A DNA stretch of 64,000 nucleotides from Chaenocephalus aceratus. Taxonomy: Eukaryota > Chordata > Actinopteri > Perciformes > Channichthyidae. Shown piece after piece: positions 14,301 through 40,654 of this stretch (its first letter is position 1; every line of letters starts with the position of its first letter). Under the pieces are notes generated by a model, which was given only the letters and a program-made list of their open reading frames with translations, did no database searches and had not been told where the DNA came from. The stretch spans positions 27,030,642 to 27,094,641 of the forward strand of contig CM043791.1 of NCBI GenBank assembly GCA_023974075.1, read 5' to 3'. The position numbers were made by a program, and so were the translations under genes.

Positions 14301-17300
14301 TTCACCGGGAAAAACATTTTCTTCACAGATTCCACATAATGTGTAATGGAAAGATATGTATCTCCATTTCACATTAGAATCATCTTTGAAATGTATTGGC
14401 AGCATATAACCTAAAATGTGCCTCTTTTCTTCTTCCTGTTCCTGTCAGAGATCCCTGGCTTCCTGTCAGAGCAGGAATGCCGTGTGGTGGTGCAGCTGGC
14501 TCAGCTCAAGGGTCTGATGGAGAGCCAGACAACAACACCCAGCAAGGAACAAGAGGAGTCCAACCAGCCTCTACTTTCTCTCAGCACAGACGAGGTCTTC
14601 AGTCTGTTGGACCTAAACCAGGATGGGCTGCTGCAGCATGAGGAGGTAACGACAGACAGACAGAGAGAGAGAGAGAGATTGATTGATTGTGTATGCCACA
14701 GAGCTGTAGGAGGGAAATAGATTTCCAGGAAAAATATATTCTAAGAAATGAGATAAACATTTCGCTCCTTCCCCCAGATTGTGAGTCACTCGCGCTCTCA
14801 AGATGGAACTTGGTTGAACCCAGACAATTTACGGCAGATACTCACCGGACTGGAAGCCTGCCCAACAGGTTAGTGCTTCTGTGGCTTGTATGTGTTTCCC
14901 CCGAGTGTGTTTCAGTACATGTATGACTGTTCCGACTCTTTCCATATAGAGCACTGCATCAGTAAAAGTTACGTTTTGGGGCAATATGAGTTTGTAAAAG
15001 ACTGAATATGCCCTGAAATGAAACGTATGAGGAATTGTTTTGGTACAAGTGGTGCATACAGAGACACACAAATTAGAATATGTAAGCAAAAAAAAAAGTA
15101 GAATTTTAAAAGCTAAGACTTTTGACAAATAAAAAATAAAGACAATATTTAAAGAAAAAAAAAGTTATGAACTGAATTAACGCATAAAACAAGACAAAAC
15201 CGAGCGCACCACAACACTGAGGCAGCGAACATCTTAGCGCCATCTTAGTTGATGCTAAGTTGAGACACAGATTAAAAAATAAATAAATGCATCAGTTAAT
15301 AACCAGGAAGGATTTCTGTGACACACATTACATACAGTACAGCAACTATTCACTTTGAATAGGAAGTTGAATGTGATTTCTAGGTTACCAGGAGAACTTA
15401 ATGGCGCTTTTATTCAGTGTTTTTGCGGTGGTTGTGTATTGGCAAGTGTCTGACGGGTGGCTGTGCTTGCGTGCGATTGTTGTGAGTGGCAGTTCCCGGA
15501 AGAGGGTTGACATCGTTTTGACCTGATGCCATTGTGTCAGGCGTAGCACACATCCCAGTCCGGATGTGCCTCATCCTATCTCATTAAAAACGGATTATTC
15601 CCCAACCCCTTTTCTTAATTTCCCCCGGATCCCCTGTACCCCTCCACTACTCTTTCGTTAACCCACCCCCCTACCAGGCCACCTCTCCTCTGGCAACCCA
15701 GGGCTATTGTTGCGACTGGGGCGCGGTCTCCCAGGGGAACAGACATTCATTCAGCTGAGAGTAACAGAATACGGTTGGACAATAGGGAAGGAATGAAGGA
15801 AAAGAGAGAACTGAGGCTGTTACAGTCAATTCTCAAATGAAATCCCAGGTCAAATGTACGTTAGAGGGTCTTGAGCATGATGATATTGTTATGTTAAATG
15901 CCTCCTACTTTCTTGTCTTAATATTTCTCCGATGTTGATGTTGCAAGGGGAGCTGCTGTGATGCAAGAACATTTTCAGACTTGATCTGACAATAAAGTAA
16001 AAATAAATGATCATATATTCAGATCAAAACCCTTTTTATTGTGTTTCGACAATGCATAACCAGTGTTTGTCATTTAGAAATGGAAAGTAAAATATATACA
16101 TATACAAATGAGACAGTGGTTTTAACTGATTGTATGTACAAAGAGAAAAATAAATAACAAAAAACACAAACAAACAATAAATTATCATATTTGATCTATT
16201 GTTAAATTAAACTGAACTGGAACCATGATACTGCAGAAATGAAAAAACTGGTTAAAAAATGTCCCAAGGCTCCAGTCATGTCTGTAGCAATGAAATTATA
16301 TTTGAACTGTACTTATTGTATGTCTCAGGGTCCAATGAAATCATAAAAGAAGGAATGTTCTACTAAAATGTGGGTGTGTGTGTTCCTGATAGGCACGCTG
16401 ACCTTGGAGGACTTTAGGCGTGTTTATGATGTGTCCCAGCGCCCGGGGCAACAGCAAAGCGCGAAGCCCTGGAGTCAGTTCAAACAGAGAAACAAAAATA
16501 CGTGGCTTTACCAAGGCCCGGGTTCCCACCATGTGCTGCAGAGCCTCAGGAACAGGTAACTGTGCACACACTTTTTGTCAAGCTCCTCTGATAGTAGCCC
16601 ACACACTCATGGATTCTTATTTACTTGAATTTTGCTCTCTTGTGTATTTTTATCAGACTAATCAGTCTGACACGGCTGCCTTCCACATTGGTCGAGCTGA
16701 GTGAACCTCTGCAGGTGATTCGCTATGAGAACGGAGACTTCAGTAATGCCCACCATGACAGCAGCCCTCCTCAATCAGAGACCACCTGCACACACACACG
16801 GATGGCGGGGAACAAATCTGCTCTCACAGAGGTCTCTTGCCGGTATGACATGTATTTCCTATACAGTTTATACTGAGTTACTTTGCCAGTTTTAATAGCT
16901 TTCCAGATACACTCTTTATCATGCTGACGTATACACACATTTAAAAAAATGTATTTTTCTCAGTTGATTTATTCGAGGGTTTATATTTTGGTGTAATGGT
17001 TGGATAATTGTTTTACTTTATAAACACAACTGTAATACATTTTAAATACAAATTGTTTTAAGTTTGGTGAAAAAACTAAGAAATGAATGCCTGTATTGAA
17101 AGTAGGATTTTTGTATTTTCTTATGTATTGTCATGGATTTCAAATGTATTCATGGTGCTACTGATAACAATAACTGTTTCTCTTCTTCTTCCCCCTCTTG
17201 TTTTATCCCAGGTATCTTACCATGTTGTTCTACCTCAGCTCTGTAGAGGAAGGTGGGGAAACCACCTTTCCCGTGGCAGACAACCGTACCTATGAAGAGC

Positions 17301-18303
17301 AGGTGGGTTTGCTTTCACAAATCACTCACTAACCTGCAACGTCTCTTTTCCTTTCACCACTGGAAAATGATGAAGACAGTACATGTCTGATTGCTGCTGA
17401 CAACACACAGACAGTGCTGACCCGTGACAAGGAATCTGAAACCTAAATTAACACAATGTGCCAAAATAAATGATAAAACACTGGCTGTTTACTGTTTTGT
17501 GTCCCAGGCACTGGTACAAGATGGAGTTGATTTGACTGACACCAAGGAGACATGTGGCAGAGGGAACATAAGAATGAAGCCTTCTGTCGGCACGGCTCTC
17601 CTCTGGTACAACCATCTCTCTGACGGCAGAGGTAAGAACAGACACTTTTAGCTGTATCATTTGCACACACTTTACAGAGGTGACAGACTTTCATAAAAAA
17701 TGTTCTCCGTTTTAATACCTAAATGTATCACCAAGATCAATTATGGAAACCAATTACAAAAGAATCCTAGGGGAAGAAGGATCTGTTTCAGAATTTACAA
17801 AGAAAAATCGGCCATTGATGGACTGAAGGTTATGTATTTACTTTTTTCTTCCACCTCTATTTCCATGTATTCTGTCCTCATTATTATAATATTAACTATC
17901 TAATAGTGCTTATATATTTCTGTATGTCACCTCATTTAATCGGGTTGCACAAGACTGGGTGACTCCTATTACAAGGGATAACCAATTTCAACAATCTGTC
18001 TTATTAAAGTACTTTAGCTAATAAAGTCCTCTTGTCCTTAAATCACCCATTGTTTAAATGTGGGGATCTTCTCCCCTGTCTTCTCTAGGTTGGATGGGAG
18101 AGCTGGATGAGTATTCCCTGCATGGCGAATGCCCAGTCAGGCGTGGTGTGAAGTGGACGGCCAACAGCTGGGTAAATGTGGACCCAGATCACCAGCAGCA
18201 GGCCCGTTACCAGAGACTAGTTGCTAAAAGACAACGAGCTAAGTCAGGCATGGAGGAGCATTACCAACCTCTCTCACACAGTGACCTCCACCAGGATCTA
18301 TAG
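8375..18303 (+). CDS. p4htm: Transmembrane prolyl 4-hydroxylase (P4H-TM), 9 coding exons
   Basis: Endoplasmic-reticulum 2-oxoglutarate and Fe(II)-dependent dioxygenase; the family hydroxylates prolines and can act on HIF-alpha. Coding exons: 8375-8743, 9554-9635, 14449-14645, 14778-14868, 16393-16555, 16657-16842, 17212-17302, 17508-17631, 18089-18303. They sum to 505 codons plus stop; the human protein has 502. A cytosolic N-terminus is followed by one membrane span (about residues 45-68, core [20 protein letters not shown]). An EF-hand loop [12 protein letters not shown] lies at 205-216; the second EF loop is degenerate. The double-stranded beta-helix keeps the iron motif HxD (AHHDS), the distal His (YSLHGEC) and the 2-oxoglutarate Lys ([11 protein letters not shown]). 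The start ATG has a good context (AAAATGG). Intron 2 hosts an sFRP gene on the other strand. Confidence 0.96.
9713..9718 (-). terminator. Possible poly(A) signal of the nested sFRP gene
   Basis: AATAAA on the minus strand, about 350 bases beyond the sFRP stop codon and inside p4htm intron 2. It is a plausible hexamer, but a common word in A/T-rich DNA. Confidence 0.35.
10066..11861 (-). CDS. Secreted frizzled-related protein, Crescent/Tlc-like, nested antisense in p4htm intron 2
   Basis: Predicted secreted Wnt antagonist or modulator. Coding exons on the minus strand: 11861-11302, 10856-10681, 10598-10512, 10385-10066, all with GT-AG borders, giving 380 codons plus stop. Residues 1-35 form a signal peptide (core [18 protein letters not shown]). 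A low-complexity, charged linker of about 85 residues follows. The frizzled cysteine-rich domain starts at Cys121 and includes [31 protein letters not shown] and [13 protein letters not shown] netrin-like domain begins at SCRDCELEE and the protein ends HHRCRS. The CRD spacing and the SCRDCELEE segment fit sFRPs and recall Crescent (frzb2) or zebrafish Tlc, but the exact orthologue is not proven. Typical sFRPs have about 300 residues, so the linker makes this one long. An upstream in-frame ATG at 11930 exists; 11861 is preferred because it gives a clean signal peptide. Confidence 0.92.
11957..11964 (-). promoter_or_regulatory. TATA box of the nested sFRP gene
   Basis: On the minus strand the sequence reads CTATAAATAC about 100 bases before the sFRP start codon. 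Transcription would be expected to start roughly 30 bases downstream, near 11930, leaving a 5' UTR of about 70 bases. GC-rich motifs lie just upstream (11985-12025). Confidence 0.7.
11975..11982 (-). promoter_or_regulatory. Octamer (POU-factor) motif upstream of the sFRP TATA box
   Basis: A perfect ATGCAAAT octamer on the minus strand sits ten bases upstream of the TATA box. Octamers bind POU-domain factors. Position and orientation match a core-promoter-proximal element; occupancy is inferred. Confidence 0.6.
12070..14448. other. Remainder of p4htm intron 2
   Basis: A/T-rich intronic DNA with no exon recognised. The only repeat signal is a short retroposon tail near 13357-13412. Confidence 0.6.
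13357..13412 (+). mobile_element. 3' tail of a non-LTR retroposon
   Basis: The stretch reads GAAAGGCGCTATATAAATTG followed by an (ATT)n run. This is the characteristic 3' end shared by many fish L2-like LINEs and the SINEs that use them. Only the tail is present, consistent with 5' truncation. Confidence 0.6.
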
Positions 18304-19783
18304 CCTGGCCTTTTAATGACCAAACAAAGCAACAATAATTTTAAAATGGAGTCGGTTTTGCATCTTTGAAGCCAGTGAGGCCTGACAGATCTTTTTATAA
18401 TGTCAGATGCTGTAGTCAAAATGGAAATTGAATTGTACAAAATTGCATCCCAGATATCTTCTCCTTCCAGTGAATCTGTCTTGCTTTAGATCATGTCTCT
18501 CAACCCACCACTTGAATATCCACATCACCTTACACATAAGCAAATTCCATGACATTATTAAGTTTGGTGAATTTATATATATATACAATATAGATTTGAT
18601 ACAGAATTGTGGTATGCAGAAAAGACTGTTTTGCACAATTCATTTAAAATACAAAAGGGACAACACACTTCTTCTTTTTTTTTTTAAATGTACTGCCATC
18701 CTCTCTAAGATTGCACCTTAAATCAAATATCACTAATTCACAATAGCGTATATATGGGTACCGTGACATGGTATCATTCATGTCTAAGAGATAAGCCTGA
18801 TTACCTGCCTTCCTTTTAGGTTTACTAGGCAAACTGCCCCTGTTGCAGGTCAGTTTGATGTACTATTAACGAATGGAAGCCTATTGTTAAAAGCCATATC
18901 ACAACATTTATCTGTGAATGTGTTCCTGAGGAAAATCTTTGAGATAATTTACGTCTGTTCTGTTCTTCAGTTTCCAGAGTAAATGATCTTCTATCGTGAA
19001 TGTTATTTATGAGAGTTTGCCACATAGACTGCAAATGACTGTTTTTGACTGGACATTGCTTGTCACACTGGCTGTGGGAGGCAAGTCTTTCCGGTGTAAT
19101 TTAAACTTAAGGTCTTTCATATTCAGACTATTGTTTTTCTTATCCACATAACTCAAAAATATTTATTTATTTGTGATTATTTATTTGAGTTTTATTTATT
19201 AACGCCATTTGGTGGTTTAAGTTAAAGAATGCATATTTATTACAGCTTGATGTTGCACTGAGTCTTTGACTGTATTTGACTGTATTTGTTCTACATTATC
19301 AAATATATAAAGCAATGTTTTATTAGTGGTGCTGTGAGTGTGATCATCATTTCTTTAAAACTGTTTATATAGACATTGTCCACTAGATGCCGCCCAAAGC
19401 CAAATACAGCACTGCAATTTCAGTGAATGAATATGAGTTAGCAAAAATGGTGTGGTATAATTGACAAGTGCTGCACTAGCATACGGTAGGCGCAGTTCCT
19501 ATTGGTCTGCTCCGCTGGTCTGCTCCATCTGGAAGCTTATGGGGGATTGACATATTGGTGGCTCATCATTAGTTGTGTCCTCCTGTCACTTATAATTAGT
19601 GAGTAATCCACAAATATATTATTTAATGTGCCAGTGATGGCACCAGAAGACTCACTTTAAGCCAAAAGAAAAAGCTCTTGTAAGTTATTACTCCCCTCAC
19701 CAACAGTCCTAGTGGGCTTGATTAAGGCAACCGTCATTACTGGGAAGGTTTTTGGTCTGATTTGGTCTGAGGTCACCAACATC
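18304..19783 (+). other. p4htm 3' UTR and downstream spacer
   Basis: A/T-rich sequence after the p4htm stop. No canonical AATAAA is obvious on the + strand; AATATA near 19301 is a variant candidate. No further coding exon is seen. Confidence 0.45.
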
Positions 19784-20512
19784 AAATCAAGTTTTATTTA
19801 TATAGCACATTTATAAACGATTTTTGGTCGAGCCAAAGTGCTGTACATATAATAAAAATAGCCTACAGTAGAGACACTTTACAGCAAATACAACAGCACA
19901 GATTGTTCAGAATATCAGTATGAGAAAAACGACACCCTGTATCCTTAGATCCTCACATCAAGGAAAAACTTCCAGAGAAAACCCACAGTTTAAAGGGGGG
20001 AAAATGGGAGAAACCTCAGGGAGAGCAACAGAGGAGGGATCCCTCTCCCAGGACGGACAGACGTGCAATAGATGCCGTGTGTAAATTGAAGAGATAATAC
20101 ATTTTACAGCATATAGACAGAATGTTAGGAAATGCATGTGTCTGTAATAAGAAGATGAATCCACGAGGATGTCAGCTACAATCCTGTGGAAGCCATCAGG
20201 GAAGCAGCATGACAAGACCCAAGGCAGGACCGCAGAGACAGGTTCAGCCACGACCCGAACGATCCAAGACACAGGACAACAGCAAGAGGATCAGCCTCGA
20301 CTCCGGATCCCGGCGTAGATATAGATACAAAACAAGAAAAAGAAAAAAAGAAGATTTGGCTGGGTTAATCGGAACAAGACAATACACAGACAGAGAGGGA
20401 AAAGGTCATTGGATAAAAGTGATTCTTGATAACCCTCTAGAAAGATCTCATGAATTTCCCCACTCAATCTATCAAGACCCGAGCAGTTCTATTAGAAGTC
20501 CAAGGTAAAGGC
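19784..20512 (-). mobile_element. Non-LTR retroposon copy (inverted relative to 46080-46930)
   Basis: It begins with the reverse complement of a 3' tail rich in TTTGAT units and the conserved TATAGCACATTTATAAACG block. It shares almost the whole body, including the open-frame peptide [17 protein letters not shown], with the copy at 46080-46930 in the opposite orientation. The tail places the element's 3' end at 19784, so it lies on the minus strand. No reverse transcriptase is visible; it is a SINE-like or truncated LINE copy. Confidence 0.75.
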
Positions 20513-20539
20513 ACAGGCCGGCGCATACCGCTCATGGAA

Positions 20540-21250
20540 TCCCTCATGAACTCTGACCCCTCAAGTGTACAAGTGAAGAGACACCATGTGTCAGCTCCTT
20601 TTTAGAATAGTATTTCTTCTCTTCTCCGAGAAACAAGGGTATGAAAAGAATAGCCAGGAAGAGAGGCAGAACGTGACTACGTAAATGCACTCTCCTAAAT
20701 ATTAAACGAGTAAGAGGTGAAGAAACACAAAGCCAGAAATTGAAATGAAAAGGCACCATCATGCTTCCCCTTAGAATAGGGTGGAAATTATGAAGACCCA
20801 AATTATGAAGAGGGGACATGAGATACTAGTGAAGAGGGACAACAGTGAAAAGGCCCAACGTATCCAACGTACTAGCACTCTCCAAAGAGACAGAAAGTCA
20901 AAGTATACGCCGAGAGGCACAATGTGACTACGTAAATGCACTCTCCTGTATAAATTAGTTCAAGGGAAAGGGGGTGAAAAACTAAACTAATCAAAAGAAG
21001 GAAGTAGAGAGGCCTAAATGCCCTCTAGATTCAGTTAAAGGAAATAACTGGGGAACAAACAAGTACAGGAGGAAAGGCCCAACGAGTCAACGTCAACACA
21101 CTCTCCTAGAATAGTTCAAGGTAAACGGGGTAGGAAGAATATAGTCAGAAACAGAGCTGAAAAGGCGTCCAAGAACGCTTTCCCTCTAGTCCAGGGTGAA
21201 AATGTAGGATAAGAAAACAGAGATAGAGAGCACAACAACCTATCTCTTCG
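20540..21250. repeat. Degenerate tandem repeat block
   Basis: Related units recur with the core ACTACGTAAATGCACTCTCC or diverged forms ending in CACTCTCC, near 20675, 20865, 20925 and 21090. Between them lie similar purine-rich spacers (TAGTTCAAGG, GAGGTGAAGAAA). Spacing is irregular (about 60 to 190 bases). The block adjoins the retroposon copy and may be its 5' extension. Confidence 0.5.
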
Positions 21251-22440
21251 TCAGATGCACTCCCCCGCCTGGATAAGCGACTCTGTGCCCCATCCCCCTC
21301 TACCGGACCTTAGATCCGCAGAGGGAGAGGGGAGGGAACAACCCCAAGGGGGGGTTTAGGGTTTTAAAAGAAAACCCCGCAGAGATCCAAAAATGGATGG
21401 AGAAGTAATTACAAAACGGTTTATAAAACCAAGAGGTTATTCCTCATATTTCTAAAATGTTCTAATCTAATTCAGGGTTATACCAACTCAGCTCCAAGCA
21501 ACCAGACGGAGCAACCAGTCAGAACCTTCTCTAAGGTCTCCCCGCCCCCAACCTACTAATAAAAAAAAACTGAAACCCCATAAAACCCCAATAATATTAA
21601 TAACATTTAATAATATTAAAAATAGTATCAATTCTGTGGATAACTAAATAAATAAATAATTAAACAAAAGCCAGAGAGAAAAAGCGAGTTTTAAGTGTTG
21701 ATTTAAAAAACATCCAAAAGGCCACTCTCTTTCCTTTCTTATGTAGCAGAACACCAACTGTGTGGTGTTGAGTCTCTTAGTTATCCCCTGTAGATATGTA
21801 GTCTTTTTTTCCCTCTTTGTAGTAATTTTGTGTTTCTTTGTCTCCCTTTTTGTGGTAATTGTGTTTCTCCATTGTTTCGCCTTTTTTTTTAATTTTTTTT
21901 TTTTTAAAGTTGCTAGCTTCTCTTTGTATTTGCTTTGCATATCTTGTTGGTTGTTTTGTGTCTCTGTATGGCATTTGTGTGTGACTTTCTGGTTTGCATA
22001 TGTTATTGCTAGGCTATGTGTCTCTTTAGATTTACATTTAGAAGGTTAATGCAAAAGGATCCCCCTTACACTTAGAGACCTTGTGGCTATGCAAGCTCAT
22101 CTATCCAGCTAATTTAAGTGAAGATTATAGCTACATATAGTTCCAGGAGATCGGCCTAACTGTTAACTACGTGATAAGAGGTGAAGAAAAATAGGCCTAT
22201 AACATGTTTGCTAAAGTTACAGTTTATGTGTTTGCGGTCCATCTTGAACCCCTGGTTGCACCTTGGGCTCCTACCCCAAGTTGCAAAACATCCTTGCGAC
22301 GCCGTCACGAGCTACGGAGAAAATAAGCAGTGTTAAACCACTCCAGACGGCGCTTGTAAGGGGCGTGTATGTGCAGTTATTTGTGTGATTTCAGGTCAAG
22401 GACGTATGCAGTGTAATAAACCCATCCTTGTGACTCCTCT
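21251..22440. other. Intergenic region upstream of slc6a8
   Basis: A/T-rich with homopolymer runs near 21880-21905. No exon is recognised. The last 150 bases become CpG-rich toward the slc6a8 promoter. Confidence 0.5.
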
Positions 22441-22496
22441 CATTCTGACGGAGTGCTGCTGCTGATGCTGTGCGCACCGCACTCTGCTGGCTTCAG

Positions 22497-22530
22497 CCAA
22501 TCACGTCAGCCGGCGGCGCGGGGGGCGGGG
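22497..22530 (+). promoter_or_regulatory. Probable slc6a8 promoter (CCAAT box and GC box)
   Basis: A CCAAT box (22497-22501), then CACGTCAG and a GGGGGCGGGG Sp1-type GC box (22521-22530), lie in a short CpG-rich island with no TATA box. This is typical of a housekeeping promoter. About 520 bases separate it from the slc6a8 start codon, so a 5' UTR with or without an intron is expected between them. Confidence 0.55.
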
Positions 22531-23050
22531 AGTGTGGGGAGCGTCCGTCACAGCTAACTGACCAGGGAACAGATCGCATTCTTCCTCCGTCGAAACAGCC
22601 GCATTATGAACAGGTTCATGCACATCTGACTGGACCGTTCAATCCAAGAAAGCGTCAACTCAAGGCCCGGTATCATTTTCATTTAACCGTTATCCATGAG
22701 ATTCTTCAGGCTTACCTTCAAGTGCTTCGTCGACTGCTTTTGAATCTCCTTTGTCAACGGCTGAACTGACCGCGGCGCCTTGTGAAATTTTCCATCTCTC
22801 AGCTGAGGGGTCCTAACCTGTGTTGATCACAAAAACTGCGATTTTTGATGTTCAATAAGGTGAAATAACAAACCCAGTAAATCAAAAAGACAACCAGGGC
22901 ACTGCGTACCAAGGCTGCATCTCCCTGTGCCTCTGTGACACCAACGGGGTCCCTGTTAGCCAGGCGCATTTATCAAACTTCACCAGCCCCTGGCTCTAAC
23001 ATCAGCTTAAAAAGAAGAAGAGATCTATTTTTGTGTCGATACCGAATAAC

Positions 23051-38612
<15,562 letters not shown>

Positions 38613-39460
38613 TGAGCTGAGCCCCACTGAACACAGAGCCAAGCGTTGACGTCAGCACACACCATCTACACAAAATACATGCACACCACACAGGCCTGGT
38701 AAGAGCTAAGTGCAGATTGGTTACACATCCTCCACAGTTTGAAACCTGAATGGAGAAGCCCTGGACAAATGGACCAAAGATTAGATGGGAGAAGAACCGA
38801 AACACACCCACACCCATACAGTCATCACCACTGAAACACGCCCTGCTCTGCTTTCTGACTCTACCTCGCTGACTCTCCCCGCTCTTTCTGCTCCCGCCTC
38901 TGTGCTGTCCCGTCTCGTCTTGTTCTGTAAGTGTGATGTGTCCAGTGTAGCTGCGATATCTTCCCTGTCTGTCCCTGTCTGTCATCCGTCCCTGTGTCAT
39001 GCCATTTTGTGATGAGCAGAGACCTAAAAATACTTTTAAAATATTCTAATCGAAAGATCTACTGCTGATGTGCCATGGTCTGTATGTGTGTGTGTCTGTG
39101 TGTGTTCGGGCGTGTGCATGTATCTCTAAGGGGTGTTTGTTGGACCGTGGCAGGGGTGTCTTGATTTACATTGGACATTGTCTTTGGCCAAAGTTTGCTG
39201 CAACAGCTTCCATTTGTAAAAAAGAAAAGAAAATTATAGTTATCAAAAAGAGACCATCACCACTTCCAGCTATGTGTTATGAGCTAACTTAAGTATCCAG
39301 TGTATTGTAGGGTCTGTGAATCAGTGTTAACAATATTTTGAGGGGATGATTATCAGTATTTCCACCTTAAGAGAAGGAGAGAAATGTAAACCTGAATTGT
39401 GCAGAGAGCAGGAGAATGTGTTGTGGGGAGGGGAAAGAGCCTTGATGTGAGGAAGGGAGC

Positions 39461-39466
39461 AATAAA
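39461..39466 (+). terminator. Probable slc6a8 poly(A) signal
   Basis: AATAAA 849 bases after the slc6a8 stop, followed within 30 to 45 bases by a T/GT-rich stretch (GTAATGTGTTTTTTC) as expected for a downstream element. The 3' UTR would be about 0.87 kb. Confidence 0.6.
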
Positions 39467-39503
39467 TGACCAGATAAAGACGGATGTAATGTGTTTTTTC
39501 TTT

Positions 39504-39509
39504 TTTATT
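39504..39509 (-). terminator. Possible slc26a6 poly(A) signal
   Basis: AATAAA on the minus strand about 1.15 kb beyond the slc26a6 stop. It faces the slc6a8 signal at a distance of about 40 bases. A second candidate is at 39785-39790. Confidence 0.4.
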
Positions 39510-40654
39510 TACAGTCTCATTCATACTTTGTCCAACTCTAGAAATGTTCCAAAACTATTCTGGTTGAATCGCATTTAATATGTTACACCACCGGTATAAA
39601 AACTAGTCAAACATTTCACAGATAACTTGACGTGTCAGGTAGAACAAATGTGAACCGTAAGCACTCTTAACGAGAGTGTTCTGTAGTTTACAACACGACA
39701 TTGTTTGCATTGGAGTGGTTCATCCAAGGAACCAATATTTAAGGAACCCTGACACACATTTCCGTGTTTTCTGCTGGTTGATAATTTATTAGTCCCATCC
39801 CACAAATTGAGACATAATAAACACAGGAGTAAATGTGATTATCAAAAGTATTTCTTTTAAATTCCACCTTTTTGCAGACCTTTCAAACAGAAACATGGCC
39901 TTGAGCAAATATATTTTGGTGGGCTATTCAAATAATTATTTCCAATTATTTATGTCAATAATTAACACTGGATCCCAAAAATAGAAAAGATGTAAGAGGA
40001 TTCAGACTTGTGAATACTAACCATAAAAACACCCACATTGTGTTTAAAAGCTGCTACGCCTACTACTGAAATGCCTATTACACCTTAACTGCTATTCAGT
40101 TCATTCTTCAATGTTTTGAATTGTAATTAAAGGATTGATAAAGCGTTTCTGAGGCAATGGCCCGGCCATATATCTGCTGAATATTCACATGTTATTAATG
40201 TTTTCTGGAATATATTGTTGGTTCAACAATATAAACATATGCTCACACATCGTGGCCCGTTTTTCACAACAACACCTCTCACATATGAGTTTCCCCTTAC
40301 AGTCAACCTTTCACTCACTCTCTCACACAGGCTATAAATACAGTCTCCTATTCGTCCACTGTTACATTCTCCCACTCAACCCCCGCCCCTTCTCTGTCCC
40401 TCACACACGCCACGGAGCGGGAGAGCTGCAATGACGTATTGCCGGCTATCTCATTAGACGATATCATAAAAAGTCTGTTGCCACAGCAACGGCTCCCTGT
40501 ATTGCCATGGCAACCAGCCGCCATGTCAAGGTGATGCATTCTCCCCCACTGAAGGAGGAGGAGACAATGACGACCAATAGTGAGCAATGATACGTGCAGC
40601 AGCCTAAGAAGAGGAGGATGATGGAGAGAGCTGGAGCGGTCTGACCCCTGATGG

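Noticed and set aside
20122..20508. 128-codon frame with a duplicate on the minus strand at 46281-46532
   Set aside because: It lies within a dispersed retroposon; the shared peptide reflects copy identity, not a conserved gene.
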